In this document: positions 1 through 14,919 of the stretch, piece after piece
Layout: each line of letters opens with the position of its first letter
Position numbering within the stretch: the first letter of the stretch is position 1
Assembly: GCA_019915135.1 (NCBI GenBank)
Contig: JAHLMK010000009.1
Coordinates: forward strand, 1,302,001 to 1,366,000
DNA: 64,000 bases
Source: Strobilurus pachycystidiatus
Lineage: Eukaryota > Basidiomycota > Agaricomycetes > Agaricales > Physalacriaceae
Direction: 5' to 3'
The notes under the pieces: model-generated
Told to the model about the DNA's origin: nothing
What the model saw: only the letters and a program-made list of their open reading frames with translations
Database searches by the model: none
Made by a program: the position numbers and the translations under genes

Positions 1-145
1 GAAGCAAAGCCAAAAATCGTCTGAGCTTCTATTTACAATGTGTACATGTGTTTGACAGTGGCTTCTCCCGGCTTGCTCTCTTCGCCATCTTGACCTCCTA
101 CCACCACGAGGACGCGTTGCAGCCGCCTTCGGTCCCCCTTCTACG

Positions 146-2897
<2,752 letters not shown>

Positions 2898-3242
2898 GAA
2901 TGAGGTGGTTGTGTGATTTTACTTCGTTCGTGGCTCACAGTGTGTTAGATCTAGAGATGGGTAGTTTTGTATGACACTGCGGTCCGCGAGGCACTCAACG
3001 TCGAATCTCTTTGTCTCTATAACCTAGAGCGGCCCGATCCCGTCCCGAGTCGGCGAAGTGCAGCGGTCCGCCGCTCTATGCTGCATGAATCATGATGATC
3101 AGCTTCGTTTGCTTATAAGCTCGTACCGTACTTGGCCTATTCCTCTTTCTCCAATACACCACAATCATCGCGGGAACTCAAGGTAAGCAGGTCCTTGTCA
3201 AGCACTTGGCATGGCTCCTCGTTGACCTGAAGCAATGCTCCA
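2898..3242. other. Intergenic region between PRP43 and F-box gene
   Basis: Holds the 3' flank of PRP43 and the promoter of the F-box gene. A TATA-like TATAAG occurs near 3113. No other feature is seen. Confidence 0.5.
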
Positions 3243-4559
3243 GTGCTTATGTCGTTGGCATCCGAGAAAATCTCCGCCCCCTCAGACAGCATCGTGTCCA
3301 CAAATGTTTGCTGGCAGCTTCCTCCGGAACTTCTCATTGAGGTGTTCGTCTGGTACCTCGGCGAAGGACCATACAATGTCTTCGATATAAGGCAGGGACC
3401 GTGGGTTCTGGGTCAGGTTTGTGCGAGATGGCGCCTGGTTCTCTTGGGTTCTTCGAAACTATGGTCGTTTTTCCGCGCAGAGATGACGCAGAATACCATG
3501 CATCCGAGGAGACTGGCGCTTTTGGCTGCTGCGCTCAGCCGCTCACGCCGACACGACCTTTGTGTTTGCGTGAACTCGTTCTGCTTAGCGCACTCCCCAC
3601 ACCTTATCCAACATTCCCACCGCTGCCGAGAGCTGACTATCTCGCTATCGCCGGCGTCGATAGCGGATGTTCGGGGGCTGAAAGGAAGGCTGCCTTGTCT
3701 CCAGTCCTTGACCTTGACACTCCTTCCACCACTAGGCCAGACGCATTTTGCCAATGATTCATTCTCCGTTGCTCCTGCTCTTACAGAATTATGCCTCACC
3801 AATCGAGGCTCCAACCTTCCATGGCTCAATTTACCTTGGCCGCAGTTGAAGCTGCTTTCCTTCACGGGCTTTCACGTAGCAGACGTTCTTCGCATTCTTC
3901 GACATACTCCCGCGCTCGAGAAGCTCATATTCGCTCATGCATTGTCCCTACCTGGAGAACGCCTTGCGCGAGGCGGTGTTATAGAGCTCCCATCGCTACG
4001 TGTCCTCGATTCATGCGATCCCGCTTTCCTCGAATTCGTCAAGATACCCGCTCTGGAAACTTTGAACTTCAGTTCTGGATTCCAGAGACGTACTATTCCG
4101 GCCCTCCACGTCTTTCTTCGATCATTTCATTGCCACGCCAATCGCCTTCGCTCCCTCCACATCCATCAAGACAGCAATCTCTATCACCTTCCCGAAGCTC
4201 TTCATGACGCGACTGGTCTCGAAGAGCTGCACGTTTCCTTAGGCCACTTTCACTACTCGTCTATATGGCAGTTCTTCTGGTGCCTTACACGTCCTCACAT
4301 CCCAGCCGGCAAGGGGTGCGGACCATACCTCCCCAAACTCATGACGTTCACCTTCCGACTGGAAGAAGAGACAGGCAAGGAAGAGGTTGACTTTTTGCAG
4401 CGTCTGTGCATGGACACGATTGCATCGCGATCCAGGGCGGCTGGGAATGAGCGGGCTCTTCGCTTCGTTGAAATCCATCTCACCGAAGACCACGCTCGTA
4501 AAGATTTGGATCTAGTGCAAAGAATGAAGCGTTCTAGGCGTGGGACTGTAGCCTGGTAG
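3243..4559 (+). CDS. F-box domain protein
   Basis: Single-exon protein of 438 residues. Near residues 23-65 it carries an F-box-like segment (QLPPELLIEVFVWYL, then GQVCARWRLVLL and LWSFF), the pattern by which basidiomycete F-box proteins bind Skp1 in SCF ubiquitin ligases. The rest is leucine-rich with irregular LRR-like spacing and ends near an acidic/basic helix. The substrate is unknown. A second ATG two codons later (MSLASEK) could equally be the start. It has the same architecture as the F-box gene at 27956-29212, but the sequences are too divergent to call a recent duplicate. F-box families are greatly expanded in Agaricomycetes, so no specific function should be read into it. Confidence 0.8.
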   Translation: MLMSLASEKISAPSDSIVSTNVCWQLPPELLIEVFVWYLGEGPYNVFDIRQGPWVLGQVCARWRLVLLGSSKLWSFFRAEMTQNTMHPRRLALLAAALSRSRRHDLCVCVNSFCLAHSPHLIQHSHRCRELTISLSPASIADVRGLKGRLPCLQSLTLTLLPPLGQTHFANDSFSVAPALTELCLTNRGSNLPWLNLPWPQLKLLSFTGFHVADVLRILRHTPALEKLIFAHALSLPGERLARGGVIELPSLRVLDSCDPAFLEFVKIPALETLNFSSGFQRRTIPALHVFLRSFHCHANRLRSLHIHQDSNLYHLPEALHDATGLEELHVSLGHFHYSSIWQFFWCLTRPHIPAGKGCGPYLPKLMTFTFRLEEETGKEEVDFLQRLCMDTIASRSRAAGNERALRFVEIHLTEDHARKDLDLVQRMKRSRRGTVAW

Positions 4560-4908
4560 GTGACTTCAACCACATTGATCGCCTCCTTTTCTCATTCTTC
4601 GGAACAGACACGTCCTCTAACCTTCTGGCTCGGGACTTAACACGTGAGGCTAAGACGTGTCGCACATGCGCACCGTCTAGAAAGGCTTCTGCCTTTGTTT
4701 AACTCGGCGACTATCACTGTGAGGTTTTGCAGTTCGGGGTCTCGAGACGCTGGGCAGGACAACAGCAGTACGACGTCGATTGAGACGAACCACTCCTCAT
4801 ATTTTTCGCATGCTCTATGTTCGCACTGGATCTTTTCTCTGTCGTAGTCGATACTTCTATTAAGCTGACAGTGCAAGAGTAGGATATAGATAGCAATACA
4901 CATCGAAA
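4560..4908. other. Convergent intergenic region
   Basis: Between the 3' ends of the F-box gene and the P450. It contains short shadow ORFs only and would hold both polyadenylation regions. Confidence 0.5.
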
Positions 4909-6960
4909 TTAAAGATCTGAGCATTCTCTAGATATCAAGCCAACTGCCTTCTCTGACCGCGGCTTCAAAACATACTTGTATTCTTTCTGATGACTGCAGG
5001 CAATATTAGCACCTTGACGATATGATGGATTGTGATAACTTTCCTGATGGTCCCATCGGTGTTTTCGTGTTCGGGGAGGACGGGAAGACCGTTCTCAATA
5101 ACGGGGTGAATGTCGAAGACCGCGAGAGACATGACGATCTGAAGGTATACAGAAGCCTCCGCGAGATGCAGACCAGGGCAGATTCGTCGTCCGAAGCCAA
5201 AGCAGGCATGCCGTGGATCGCGCTGGGCCTCCTTGCCATCGGTGGCGATATGGCGCATAGGATCGAACCGCATAGGATCTGGATAGACGTCTGGATCATG
5301 AAGCATCTGCCTGTCATTGTCGTCAAATAAAGTGAGGAAAATGAATGCAAAAGGTGCTGGTACCATAGATTGGTCACAATGATAGAGCCTTTAGGAATAA
5401 GATATCCATTTACGATGCCATCCTCGAGAGCTCGATGAGGTACACCTAATGGGGCGACGTTATGCCAGCGTAGGACCTCTGCAGGTGCCATTAGCTTACG
5501 TTTCGCAGGAAAGTCGCCGAAAAGTACATGCCCGATACAACCGCGTTAATGTACGGCAGATGCTCTCGATCTTGAAACGTTGGAAGTCGGTCGCCACCGA
5601 CAACGGCATCAATTTCAGCTTGTGCTGTCTTCTGGACGTCTGTGATGATTGAGACGTGATAGAGGCGTCAAATAAGAGGTACATACCTGGGTTCAACATC
5701 ATCGCAAGGAAGAACGCGTATTGTGCGGAAACAGTCGTATCTGCACCAGCTGAATGTTGTGGCGCGTCAAAGTATGATCATGAATACAGCGAAGGCACTG
5801 ACCTCCATACATTGACGCCGCCACATGCTTGACGTCGCTGATATCTTGGGGCCGGAGGTCGTCCTCATTCTCAAGCGCTAAGGAGATATATGATGTGGGA
5901 GCTGAACCATCCGCCTGATCGAGAGTCAAAGTAGGCACGAAGATAGAATGAGAAAGACGGACCATCATCTTCCGAGTAAAGTCGTAAGGCACTTCCACCA
6001 TATCATTGAAGGCTTTTCGCCATTGCTTGGCAAGGGTCTTGAAGCCAGCGCCTGGCACCCAAGTGGGCACGAAGCGCAGAGCGGGGATGACATCGACCAG
6101 AAATTTACCTATGCGATGGTAATGTAAGGAGGAAGTAAGCATCCTCGCGATAAACCAATACTTACCTGGAGTTGTCGCGATGTTGAAATTGTCGTTTGCG
6201 TGCTCTATCAGTGTTACGAAAGGATCTTCTGCCTCCTGCACAGTTATACCGTAAGCCAATTTCATGATTATGGAGCCAGAAGACCTGAGGACGCGCCGTC
6301 AATTAGTGAATAGATGCTGCATTGGCACAAACGCACTTTCGAAGCTGGGCGCTCAGACCCGCTGGATTGGCAAGGGATCTCCGAAGAAATTTCTTGATCT
6401 CCGTGTCCACAATCGGAAGAAATTGCTGAAGGGCGTTTGTGGTACCCATAATGCGGGAGAAATGCTTGCGGAATGTGCGAAACTGATTTCCGTAGGGCAT
6501 GATAACGATGGTCTTGGAGTATCCGACGAGTTCTCCGCCCATTACAAGCCTAGGTCGATCCGAATACACTGCGCTTTGTTTGTCCAGCTCCTGCATGACA
6601 TCCGCTGAGTTAACAATAATGAGAGGTTGGCCCATGAGGGAAACGTGACATATGCCGCCTTCATGGCCAAGGCTGTTATTTTCCACGCGTCTGAGTCGGG
6701 GCGAGGAAGGCATACCGTATTTGCGGCCCCACTCCGCGTAGATTAGCCAGTCTTTGCCTTGGGTGGGCATATCAAGCACATTCTGAGTTACCATGTATGA
6801 GTGAACGTTTGACGTGAAAGCTATCCAGACATACGCCAATCACCGGTAATCCTTTGGGGCCAGGAGGCAGAGGTGCTAACGCTTTCCGAACATTGAGATA
6901 GCGGAGGATTGAGATGAACGCTACAGCGCCGAGTCCAGCAACATAGATAGAGGGCGACAT
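4909..6960 (-). CDS. Cytochrome P450 monooxygenase
   Basis: Membrane-anchored microsomal P450. The N-terminus (start codon complement of 6958-6960) has a hydrophobic anchor (VAGLGAVAFISILRYL) and the proline hinge PLPPGPKGLPVIG. The oxygen-activation motif AGADTTVS of helix I is rebuilt across an intron near 5755-5815. The K-helix ExxR is EVLRW near 5470. The haem-binding loop FGFGRRICPG lies near 5171-5203. The last exon is reached through a 53-nt intron ending near 4982 and gives the canonical tail YVLKPRSEKA, with stop at 4909-4911; reading straight through instead gives a spurious stop near 4965. Many introns. It resembles the fungal P450s annotated as O-methylsterigmatocystin oxidoreductase-like, but the substrate cannot be told and no biosynthetic genes adjoin it. 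Confidence 0.9.
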
Positions 6961-7762
6961 AAGTTTAGATGGGTGAGCCTGAGTGTCCGCTCTGGGATGT
7001 ATTAAGACGCCCGCAGTGCCGAGATATAATATTAGAGACAAATTTTCGCACCGGTCATGTGGGAACCTGGAAGCACGCATTGCAATTCAATCGAGTTTCC
7101 ATCATCAGGTGCAAAACCCGCAGGGCGTGTACATAAAGAAGTCGGTCTACGTCGTAGACTTGCTCCATCTCTCCAACGGGTCGAGCTGCAAGCGCCTGCA
7201 AGCGTTAGTTTAATGGGACCCTAAGAGCGACGTTCGCAAGTAAGTTCGCCCTGTGGGAACTGTGTGACCGAGAGACTGAGTGTTTCGATCAGGGTTCCAT
7301 GAACGGCCATGTGGCATGTAACGATCGCTTCTTGAGCTTGAACCGCGACTGTCGTGGCCTGTGTCATCAGTTAACGTTGACTTCAGGTATTCTCGTTATA
7401 ATGCGACAGGTGGAACGGGCTTCGATAATTTCATGCATTCTAGATGACTGTCATAACAGAACACTTCTCTGCCGGCACTGTTCAGGGTTTTCGAGGCTCG
7501 CAATCTGCTGAGAAAAAAAAAGAGCTTGATTCAGGCTCAAGAGTCCATTGGAGGGAGTTCGTAAGGCCCGCTCTCGTAAGGCTGTTGATTTGTGCTCCAT
7601 CCTCCGCTTATTTCCGTTTCCACATTCGGGCATCCCATTCGTGGTTGTAATCCGGGGCTAATGCTGCCATAACATCCTCTCGGCTCAGTCACTCATTTAC
7701 TTAAGCTTGTCAACGACAGGACCTTCAACCGCTTCCAGCCCTCAACCAGCTTCATCATCATC
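6961..7762. other. Divergent intergenic region
   Basis: About 800 bp between the start codons of the P450 (minus) and the DUF6534 gene (plus); presumably holds both promoters. An A-run lies near 7513-7521. No convincing gene or repeat seen. Confidence 0.5.
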
Positions 7763-9756
7763 ATGCCCGCTACTCTTCAAAGTCCCGGCGAGCAGAGCCC
7801 TTTGGACAATACGTGAGCTCTTTGTGATCAAATGTTGATCACCACTGAACCGTTTCTAGCATGGGTGCTATGCTCTTGGGCGTGATATTGAGCGCGGTCT
7901 TGTACGGCGCCTCCGTTGTGCAGACGCTGTTTTACTTTACCAGTAGGGTCGTTGACTCCATACAGTGAATTTCACGACTCAATCGGATGCCAGGGTATTC
8001 CAAGGATGCATGGTACCTCAAGCTACTGGCTCGTGTTCATATGCTTACGCACGCGACTTGGGACTCACTGGGCCTTACCCACAGGTCGCCGCCACAATCT
8101 TTTTTGACACTATGCACCAAGCCTTCATAACTCACACCAGTATGTTGACCGATGCTTCGTGATGTCGTTTTCTGACACGATCCAACGCAGTTTATCACTA
8201 TCTCATTACCAAGTACTAGTAAATTACGCTCTCTACTACCTGCGTGGCCTTTAGCTCATGACCTGCTACCAGCGATCCTACCGCGTTGACCAAAATAATC
8301 TGGTCAGTGTCTCTTCGTGGCACATAGCCGCTCACATCTCTCAACGATCGCTTTGTAGGAGCGTCATCATGGAATCTATACCAACGGTATGCCTTCGCCG
8401 ATACATCATAGACTAAGACATCTCTCTGACCCTTCCCAGGCGGTCACAGGCAACCTAGTCCAACTGTACGCCGACGTCTTTTTCACTTCCTGACCACACA
8501 ACGTGACAATCCATGTAGCTTTTATACCGTCCGTGTCTACCGGTGTACGTCCGTGCTCATTGCCATCGGTTGATGCTGATTTTACCTAGTGAGCAAGAAG
8601 AACTACGTTCTCACAGGCACGATAGTCGCATTGATATTGGCGAACTCAGGTAATCTCCTTTGTTCATTCGCGCGTTTTTCAAAACCTGATTCTGATGTCG
8701 TCAGTCTGCGGAACAAGTTCGTTTCATCGCTCAGGCAACGCCTCTTGGGTCTAATATATTTCCCCACAGTATGGGTAGTGTTGGCCATGTCCAAAGATAG
8801 GTACACGGGACTGCTGGATATCAGCGTACGTGCCCAACCATACGAGGCGCCGTGTACTGAAGGAGACCCAGGGAATCACTATGTCTATCAACGCTCTTTC
8901 GGCTGCCGTGGATGTCCTGATCGCCTGTAGCTTGTGCATTATGTTACAGAGGTCGAAGACGGGATTTCGACAGTAAGCGCATTCGTGGTGTGTTGCAATC
9001 TGATTTTGACCAGAGACACAGTTCCGATACCATGATCACGAGGCTGGTGTGTCCCTTCAGGAAATAGCTGCGGGTCATTCTTACACAAATTTTGACAGAC
9101 CCTTTTCTTCGTGAATACAGGACTGTGAGCCACCTCCGCATATTAGAAGTTCCAGTATGACTGACCGTCTCTTTTCTCTGTCAGCATGACAAGGTACTGT
9201 CTGTCTATCCGTTTCTGCGGGATCTCATTCATCGATCCTAGTCTGTGCGCTGTTGGTGCTCTTATCTCAGTAGGGATGGGTCTGATTTTATGTGTTCGAG
9301 ATGTGCTGAATTCACACTCAGCTTGCCGTGTCTCCAAATACTCTCATCTACGCCTTGTGGTATTTCTGCATCGGTCGCTGTGAGTCTCCACGTCGTGCGA
9401 ATTCTATGTGCACTGAATCGTGCCTGTAGTATATGCGAACTCGCTCCTGGCGGCTCTCAATTCGCGCAACATCATTCGTGGGCGAACAGAAGACGTTGAC
9501 ATCGTCACGTTCCAGTCTAGCCTCGCTTCTCCTCCGCAAACCAGCAACACGAACTCAGCCAGTGGTCGCCCGGCCAATATCTCCATCAGAATCGACACAA
9601 TGAAGGAATACGAGTCCGATATTCCTATGGACCGCAAAGGCGATAGCTCCATGGTACTATGTTTGCTGTTTTCTTTCTCGTCACAAGTCTCATTTCGCAC
9701 CACAGCTAAAAGTTTCCCCGTCTCAATCGTTTGTCGGAGACGAGGAAGCAAGGTAG
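7763..9756 (+). CDS. DUF6534-type multi-pass membrane protein
   Basis: Basidiomycete membrane protein with about seven hydrophobic helices, function unknown. The first helix is GAMLLGVILSAVLYG after a short soluble leader starting at ATG 7763. The block ATIFFDTMHQAFITHT near 8090-8140 and the block INALSAAVDVLIACSLC followed by RSKTGFRQ near 8890-8970 are the recognisable family landmarks. The last helix region (IYALWYFCIGRC near 9340) joins VYANSLLAALNSRNIIRG through an intron ending near 9429. Ten or so introns make the gene look broken unless spliced. I place the stop at 9754-9756 after a 52-nt intron; without that intron the frame would end at 9917. These proteins resemble rhodopsin-like receptors in topology only. 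Confidence 0.75.
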
Positions 9757-10048
9757 ACCGTAACACAAGCCCGCTGGTTTCTCGGGAGAGAAATGAATGG
9801 TGCTTCGAACAGCCTTTACCCACGCTGTCAGAATACGTTACTGGACTCTTTAGGATACAACGAACGTCTGCGGTTGTCCTATCCCTGTTATACATGCCCA
9901 TGATCGTGTTGAATTAGAGTGTACATGACTACCGATGTACTTCGTTGTTAGCGGTGCGGTAGTAGGTGTTATGGCGTGGTAACTGGTCGCCGCAGTGTAA
10001 ATAGAAAGGTTACTCGAGTAAAATAGTAATGAATAGTGCCTGGTGATG

Positions 10049-13000
10049 CTAAACAGCGAGAGAGGAATCGCCCGAGTACACGATTTTCTCGGAACTTTGG
10101 GATAGAATGATCTTGTAAATTGGCTTCCTGATCACCTTCCAGACGTCACACCACAAGACGAAGGCGAGAGTCATGCCAACAATCACTCCCCACTCCCATC
10201 CAATAGCGTGCTGGTAGAACACGGTCTCGTTGAGACCGGGAATATAAATGGCTGCGGAGTTAGGTTAGACGACATTTGTGACGCTCAGTACACTATAGAG
10301 TGGGGGCACATACGAAGTACAGAGCTAGCGCACGCAATGATCACCGACCAGAAGAGAACCTTGTTTTCGTATAGCGTCTTGTAGAACGGAACTCCTGGCT
10401 CGAGGAGAAAGACGGAACGGTCGACTATGATTGGTGAGCCACATACTGGCGTTTTTGATGGTCAACCTACAGGATTTGAGAACCCATGCAAATAGCATGA
10501 ACTCGACGATGAGAGTAGCGAAGACAGTGCTCCTGGCACGAGCCACGAGGGTACATTGTTCAGAGAAACCACGGTTACACTTGGTTGCGAGATCACCAGG
10601 CTCGACTCCGGAGTACATGACAATCACAAACTGTGCATCGATCAGGATGACTGGGCAGGACTTCAGGTCAAGCTAAGGGATCTGCTTACGCTCAACAGAC
10701 ATGTAACTCCAATGCAGATCCCATAGGCAAACGTGTCGATGATCAATGCCCATGTGAAGACACCATCCACAACGGAATGCGGAGGCTTCTTCATGAGGTT
10801 GACAGGCGCCTTCTCAGTCCCAAGGCCGAGAGCAGGCGGTGTACCGGTGATCTTGATAGTCATTAGATGCAGTGAGACTATAAGTGAAATCGGGGTACCA
10901 TATTGACCCATAGAATGGCGAGAGGGCTGAGTGGAAAGACACTGGAGCCATCACGATCCTTGAAGCCAAGTCCGGCGACGAGAAGAACGACAAGGGCAAC
11001 GTTGGTGCTCAGTAAGTGTAGGCTGAATCTGAATGGAGGTTCAGTGTGAATGATCCATGTTAGTCGACAATTGATGCACCTCTGAATATTAAGGAAGAGT
11101 CTGCGACCTTCTGCCACCGCGGAGCGGATAGAATCAAAGTTACTAAAGGAGATGGTAAATGGAACGATACGTCTCGGGTGCAACAGAACCTACTCGTCCG
11201 TAAGCACAAGATCAGACGCGTCTTTGGCAACGTCCGAGCCTGCAAGACCCATAGCAATGCCGATAGGTGCAAGTTTCAGGGCCGGAGAGTCGTTAACTCC
11301 ATCGCCAGTCATTGCCATGTGTCGACCCCGTCGCTGGCCCGCCTTGATCATGCGGACTTTGGTGTCAGGTGCACATCGCGCTATAACGAGAGGAAGCTCG
11401 GGGAGGGCGTCTATTTCAGCGTCCGTCATGCGATCGAATTGAGTAGCCTATCTTTGTTTGAACAATGTAAACCACAACATGGGGATAGACTCTCACCGTC
11501 AACACCGCACTGGCGGGGGCGTCCTTGCTGACAATTTCGACAGACTCCGCAATTGCCTTGGCAGTGGTCAAATGATCCCCAGTGAGCCTAGGACGGCTTG
11601 AGTTAGTACGAACAAGCGAACCTGGTCAGAAAAGGACTGACATGTGCACGACAATACCAGCCTCCTTGCATGCCCGGACCGCAGACAAAGTTTCGGGACG
11701 TGGGGGATCGAAAATGCCTGATCACATTAGAGTCAGTCCTTCGCACTCTGCTTAGTGTCGTGAAACGTACCGGCAAAGCCAAGGAAAGTGAAGTCGCGCT
11801 CGGCATTTTCACGCGTGATACCAGCGACCACAGTCGAAGGCAGATTACGGTGCGCTAATCCAATGACACGCAACCCTTGACTGGCGAATTCTTCGGCTTC
11901 CGTGAGAAACGACTGCTTGATCTCGTCAGTCAAGGTGGCAATGACATCTGGTTTCCCTGTCGGTGATGGGACATAATATTTCGATCCATCAAGGATGCGC
12001 TCCACCTTTGAAAGCAATGAGCACAGGAAGTTAAAAGAGAAGGTTGTTACACACCGCGCCCTTCGTAAGACAGACAGACCCTTCAAGTTCGGGACCGTCG
12101 CGGTCAATGAATATCGCTGACATCTTCTTAGTCTCGCTCGAAAAGGGAAACTCTACTTGGGGTTGGAAGCGGAATTCGCCGTTCTTCTCCTGCACATCTG
12201 CCATGGCAGATCCAGCCTTTTCGTCGCACACGGAAGTCTCGATGACAGTGGCGGCTTCATCCTCATCGGGTGTCAGCGTAGACCGCCCCAAGCCGAGCTT
12301 CATAGCGAAAACTTGCAAAGCAACTTCTGTTGGATCTCCTGTAGAGACCCAGAGACCGGCATCATTCTGTTGGATGGTGGCAACGTTACAGAGCGAGGCT
12401 ACGCGGACGGTTTGGGCGAGTCCTTCGGGAATATCGGTCAAGTCGATGACCGGTCCATCATCGCCACCTTTATGAACGACACCATGAGGTTTCAAAGCAT
12501 CCGATGCGGTCTGAGTGCTAAGTTCGTACGCCTCTTCGGGGTCACCGGCAATCCACATTTTGCGTACTGACATTTTACCTGCCGAAAACATCAGACAAGG
12601 AGTGGTGGGCCGCGATGAGCGCATACCGAGGGTGAGTGTACCGGTCTTGTCGCTGCAGATATCCGTGACACCACCGAGATTTTCGAGGGCATCGAGTTTA
12701 CGGACAATGACATTCTGTTTCGCCATCCGTCGCGTGCCAAGCGACATAGTGAGGGTAAGGACAACAATGAGCGACTCGGGTACAATTCCAACAGCAACTG
12801 CAATGGCCTGAGACACATTCAGCTTAGAGGCGAACAAGACGATGAAAAACCTCACGTAAATAGTAACTTCCTCCGTTATGTGGAATTTGGCGACAGAGAA
12901 CACGACCATAGCAAGAATGAACGCGCAAAGGAACAGGACATAGGCCAATTTCGTCAACTTCCGTTGGAGGGGAGTACCGCTTCGGACACCACTATACTTG

Positions 13001-14118
13001 AGAACGGTGTCCTTGATGTTAGCGAATACAGAGTGATTGTCGTCGTGATGTTTCGCGTTCTTCTCGTCCATAGCCTCAGCGATACGGCCAAGCTGGGCTT
13101 GCATACCGGTGGCAACAGCGATACCAGATCCACGTCCTTGAGTGACTATCGTAGAAGAGAAACACAGGTTGATGCGGTCTCCAAGAGGTAGATCCGGGTC
13201 CTTCAACGTCTCGACAGTTTTGGCGACTAGAAACGTCAATGTAAGCAAAGATCCACCTGACGGCAATTCAACGAACCTGGAACGGACTCTCCAGTGAGGA
13301 GTTGTTCGGATACTTCGAGATTGGAAGCGATGAACAGGCGCAACTGTTAGAAGCTCAGTAATGCCAGTAATTGGGTTACAGACAGCACCCACATCGGCGG
13401 GAATCACGTCCCCTGCCTTGATCTGAACAACATCGCCAGGAACGATATGCTTTGAGGGAACAACAACAGGTTGGCCTTCGCGAACGACAATGGCAGTCGG
13501 GGAAGAGAGTTGACGAAGGGAGTCCATGGTTCTCTCGGCCTTGTATTCTTGTACAAAACCAATTCTAAAAGACGTGTGTGAGTAATAGCTTGGCCGCAAG
13601 CTGAATGGCCTACTAACACTGTATTGACCGTGATGACACCGGCGATGACCCCGCCTTCGACCCAGTCCTTGACGCCAAAACTGAGACCGAGGGCGGCAAG
13701 AAGCACCAACGTGAGAGCATTGGCTGTCGATTGTCGATGAGATGAAGAAGGTGAAGGGTAGTTCGGACTCACCCAGTTGACTGATCAGGAGACGCCAGAT
13801 GGATATGCCTTCGTCACCACGGATGGCGTTCTCGCCATACTGTTGGAGACGGGAAGCTGCAACGTGGTGGGTGATTCCTTCGGTGGAAGATGTTTCGAGG
13901 ATGTCGATCAAGCGGGAGATGGACAATGTGTGCGCATGGGCGGCAACATCGTCGCGCGATACGTCAGTCTGTGACGACGTAGTGCGGGTTATTTGCCGCA
14001 ATTGGGAGGATTGATAACGCGGTATAGGCGGCTCGTCAGCGTCGTTCGGAGCGGGCTGATCACAGTTTTGGTCCACATTCGCTGTGGCATGACTGGTAGT
14101 AGATGAGGCTTTTTCCAT
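10049..14118 (-). CDS. ENA-type Na+/K+ efflux P-type ATPase (type IID)
   Basis: Plasma-membrane P-type ATPase that exports sodium or potassium to keep ion balance under salt or alkaline stress (family role). The N-terminal cytosolic part starts at 14118 and includes the cation-ATPase N-domain (SRLIDILETSSTEGI). The actuator motif LTGES is near 13292, the phosphorylation motif DKTGTLT near 12632-12655, and the hinge motif MTGDGVNDSP near 11310. Transmembrane helices follow, and the tail ends SSEKIVYSGDSSLAV with stop at 10049-10051. All catalytic motifs are intact. Many short introns occur, some of which stay open in frame and could be mistaken for exon. Length after splicing is about 1,100 residues, as expected for fungal Ena ATPases. 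Calcium pumps of type IIA/IIB are the main alternative, but the N-terminal blocks fit IID best. Confidence 0.9.
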
Positions 14119-14919
14119 TCAAGTGGGGAAAAGAAGGGTTCAGAGCGAGAGGGTCCCTGATGCCCGTCCTCATAAGTGGTCGCAATATCTCTTGGCGATG
14201 GTATGCTGGGGCGCTAAGACAATGTGAATTGGGATATGGTCACAAGAACACTGAAATCATACGCAATGTCCCCTCATCAGGATAGCGTCAGCCAGCACCC
14301 CTCCTGGAAACATTTTCATTGGTGGACAAGGGGCAGTAGAGAAAGCTAGCAAGGCCAACGACGAGCTTTAGAGTCGTTAGAGCGATTGACGTGGTCTGCC
14401 AAGACGCCGACGGGCCACGGCTCACGTTATCATAGATAGCCGCGTCGGCATCTACGGCATAACGGCAGAGATAACGATAACAATATGGATTGCACAGCAT
14501 TGTCGACTCCTCTTCATCATGACGCTCCAAACGAGTGACGAGTTTTGCCTCGACGAATACGGCGCTTGAAGCTCAAGACTTGACACATCTATTATAGAAT
14601 ACACTCTTTTTGAGGATCCGGGTTTGTGAGATTCATGCCCAGGGGACCGCTTCACAGATCTCAGCCTCTTTTTTTTTCACATCTCGAGATCTCATTATTG
14701 ACAATCGGTCCTGAGAAGCTGCAAGTCAAAGGTCCATCTCGCCGCATCAAGATCTCGCTCGTTCACTAGATTACGACCAACGAGCAATACCTTATAGTTT
14801 GTTGTCGCCCTCGAGCCGCTACCTTCGGAATATCATCGGACGGACCGACCTACTTGGAGTTCGGAATCTCATGACCATCCCTCCTTCTTCCTCGACGTCC
14901 ACGTACCGTGATTAAAGCG
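14119..14919. other. Divergent intergenic region
   Basis: About 800 bp between the start codons of the ATPase and the GH5 gene. It contains a T-run near 14669-14678. No gene, RNA or repeat is evident. Confidence 0.5.

Noticed and set aside
4909..9756. Biosynthetic gene cluster around the P450
   Set aside because: Neighbours are an F-box protein and a DUF6534 membrane protein; no synthase, transporter or regulator typical of a cluster is present.
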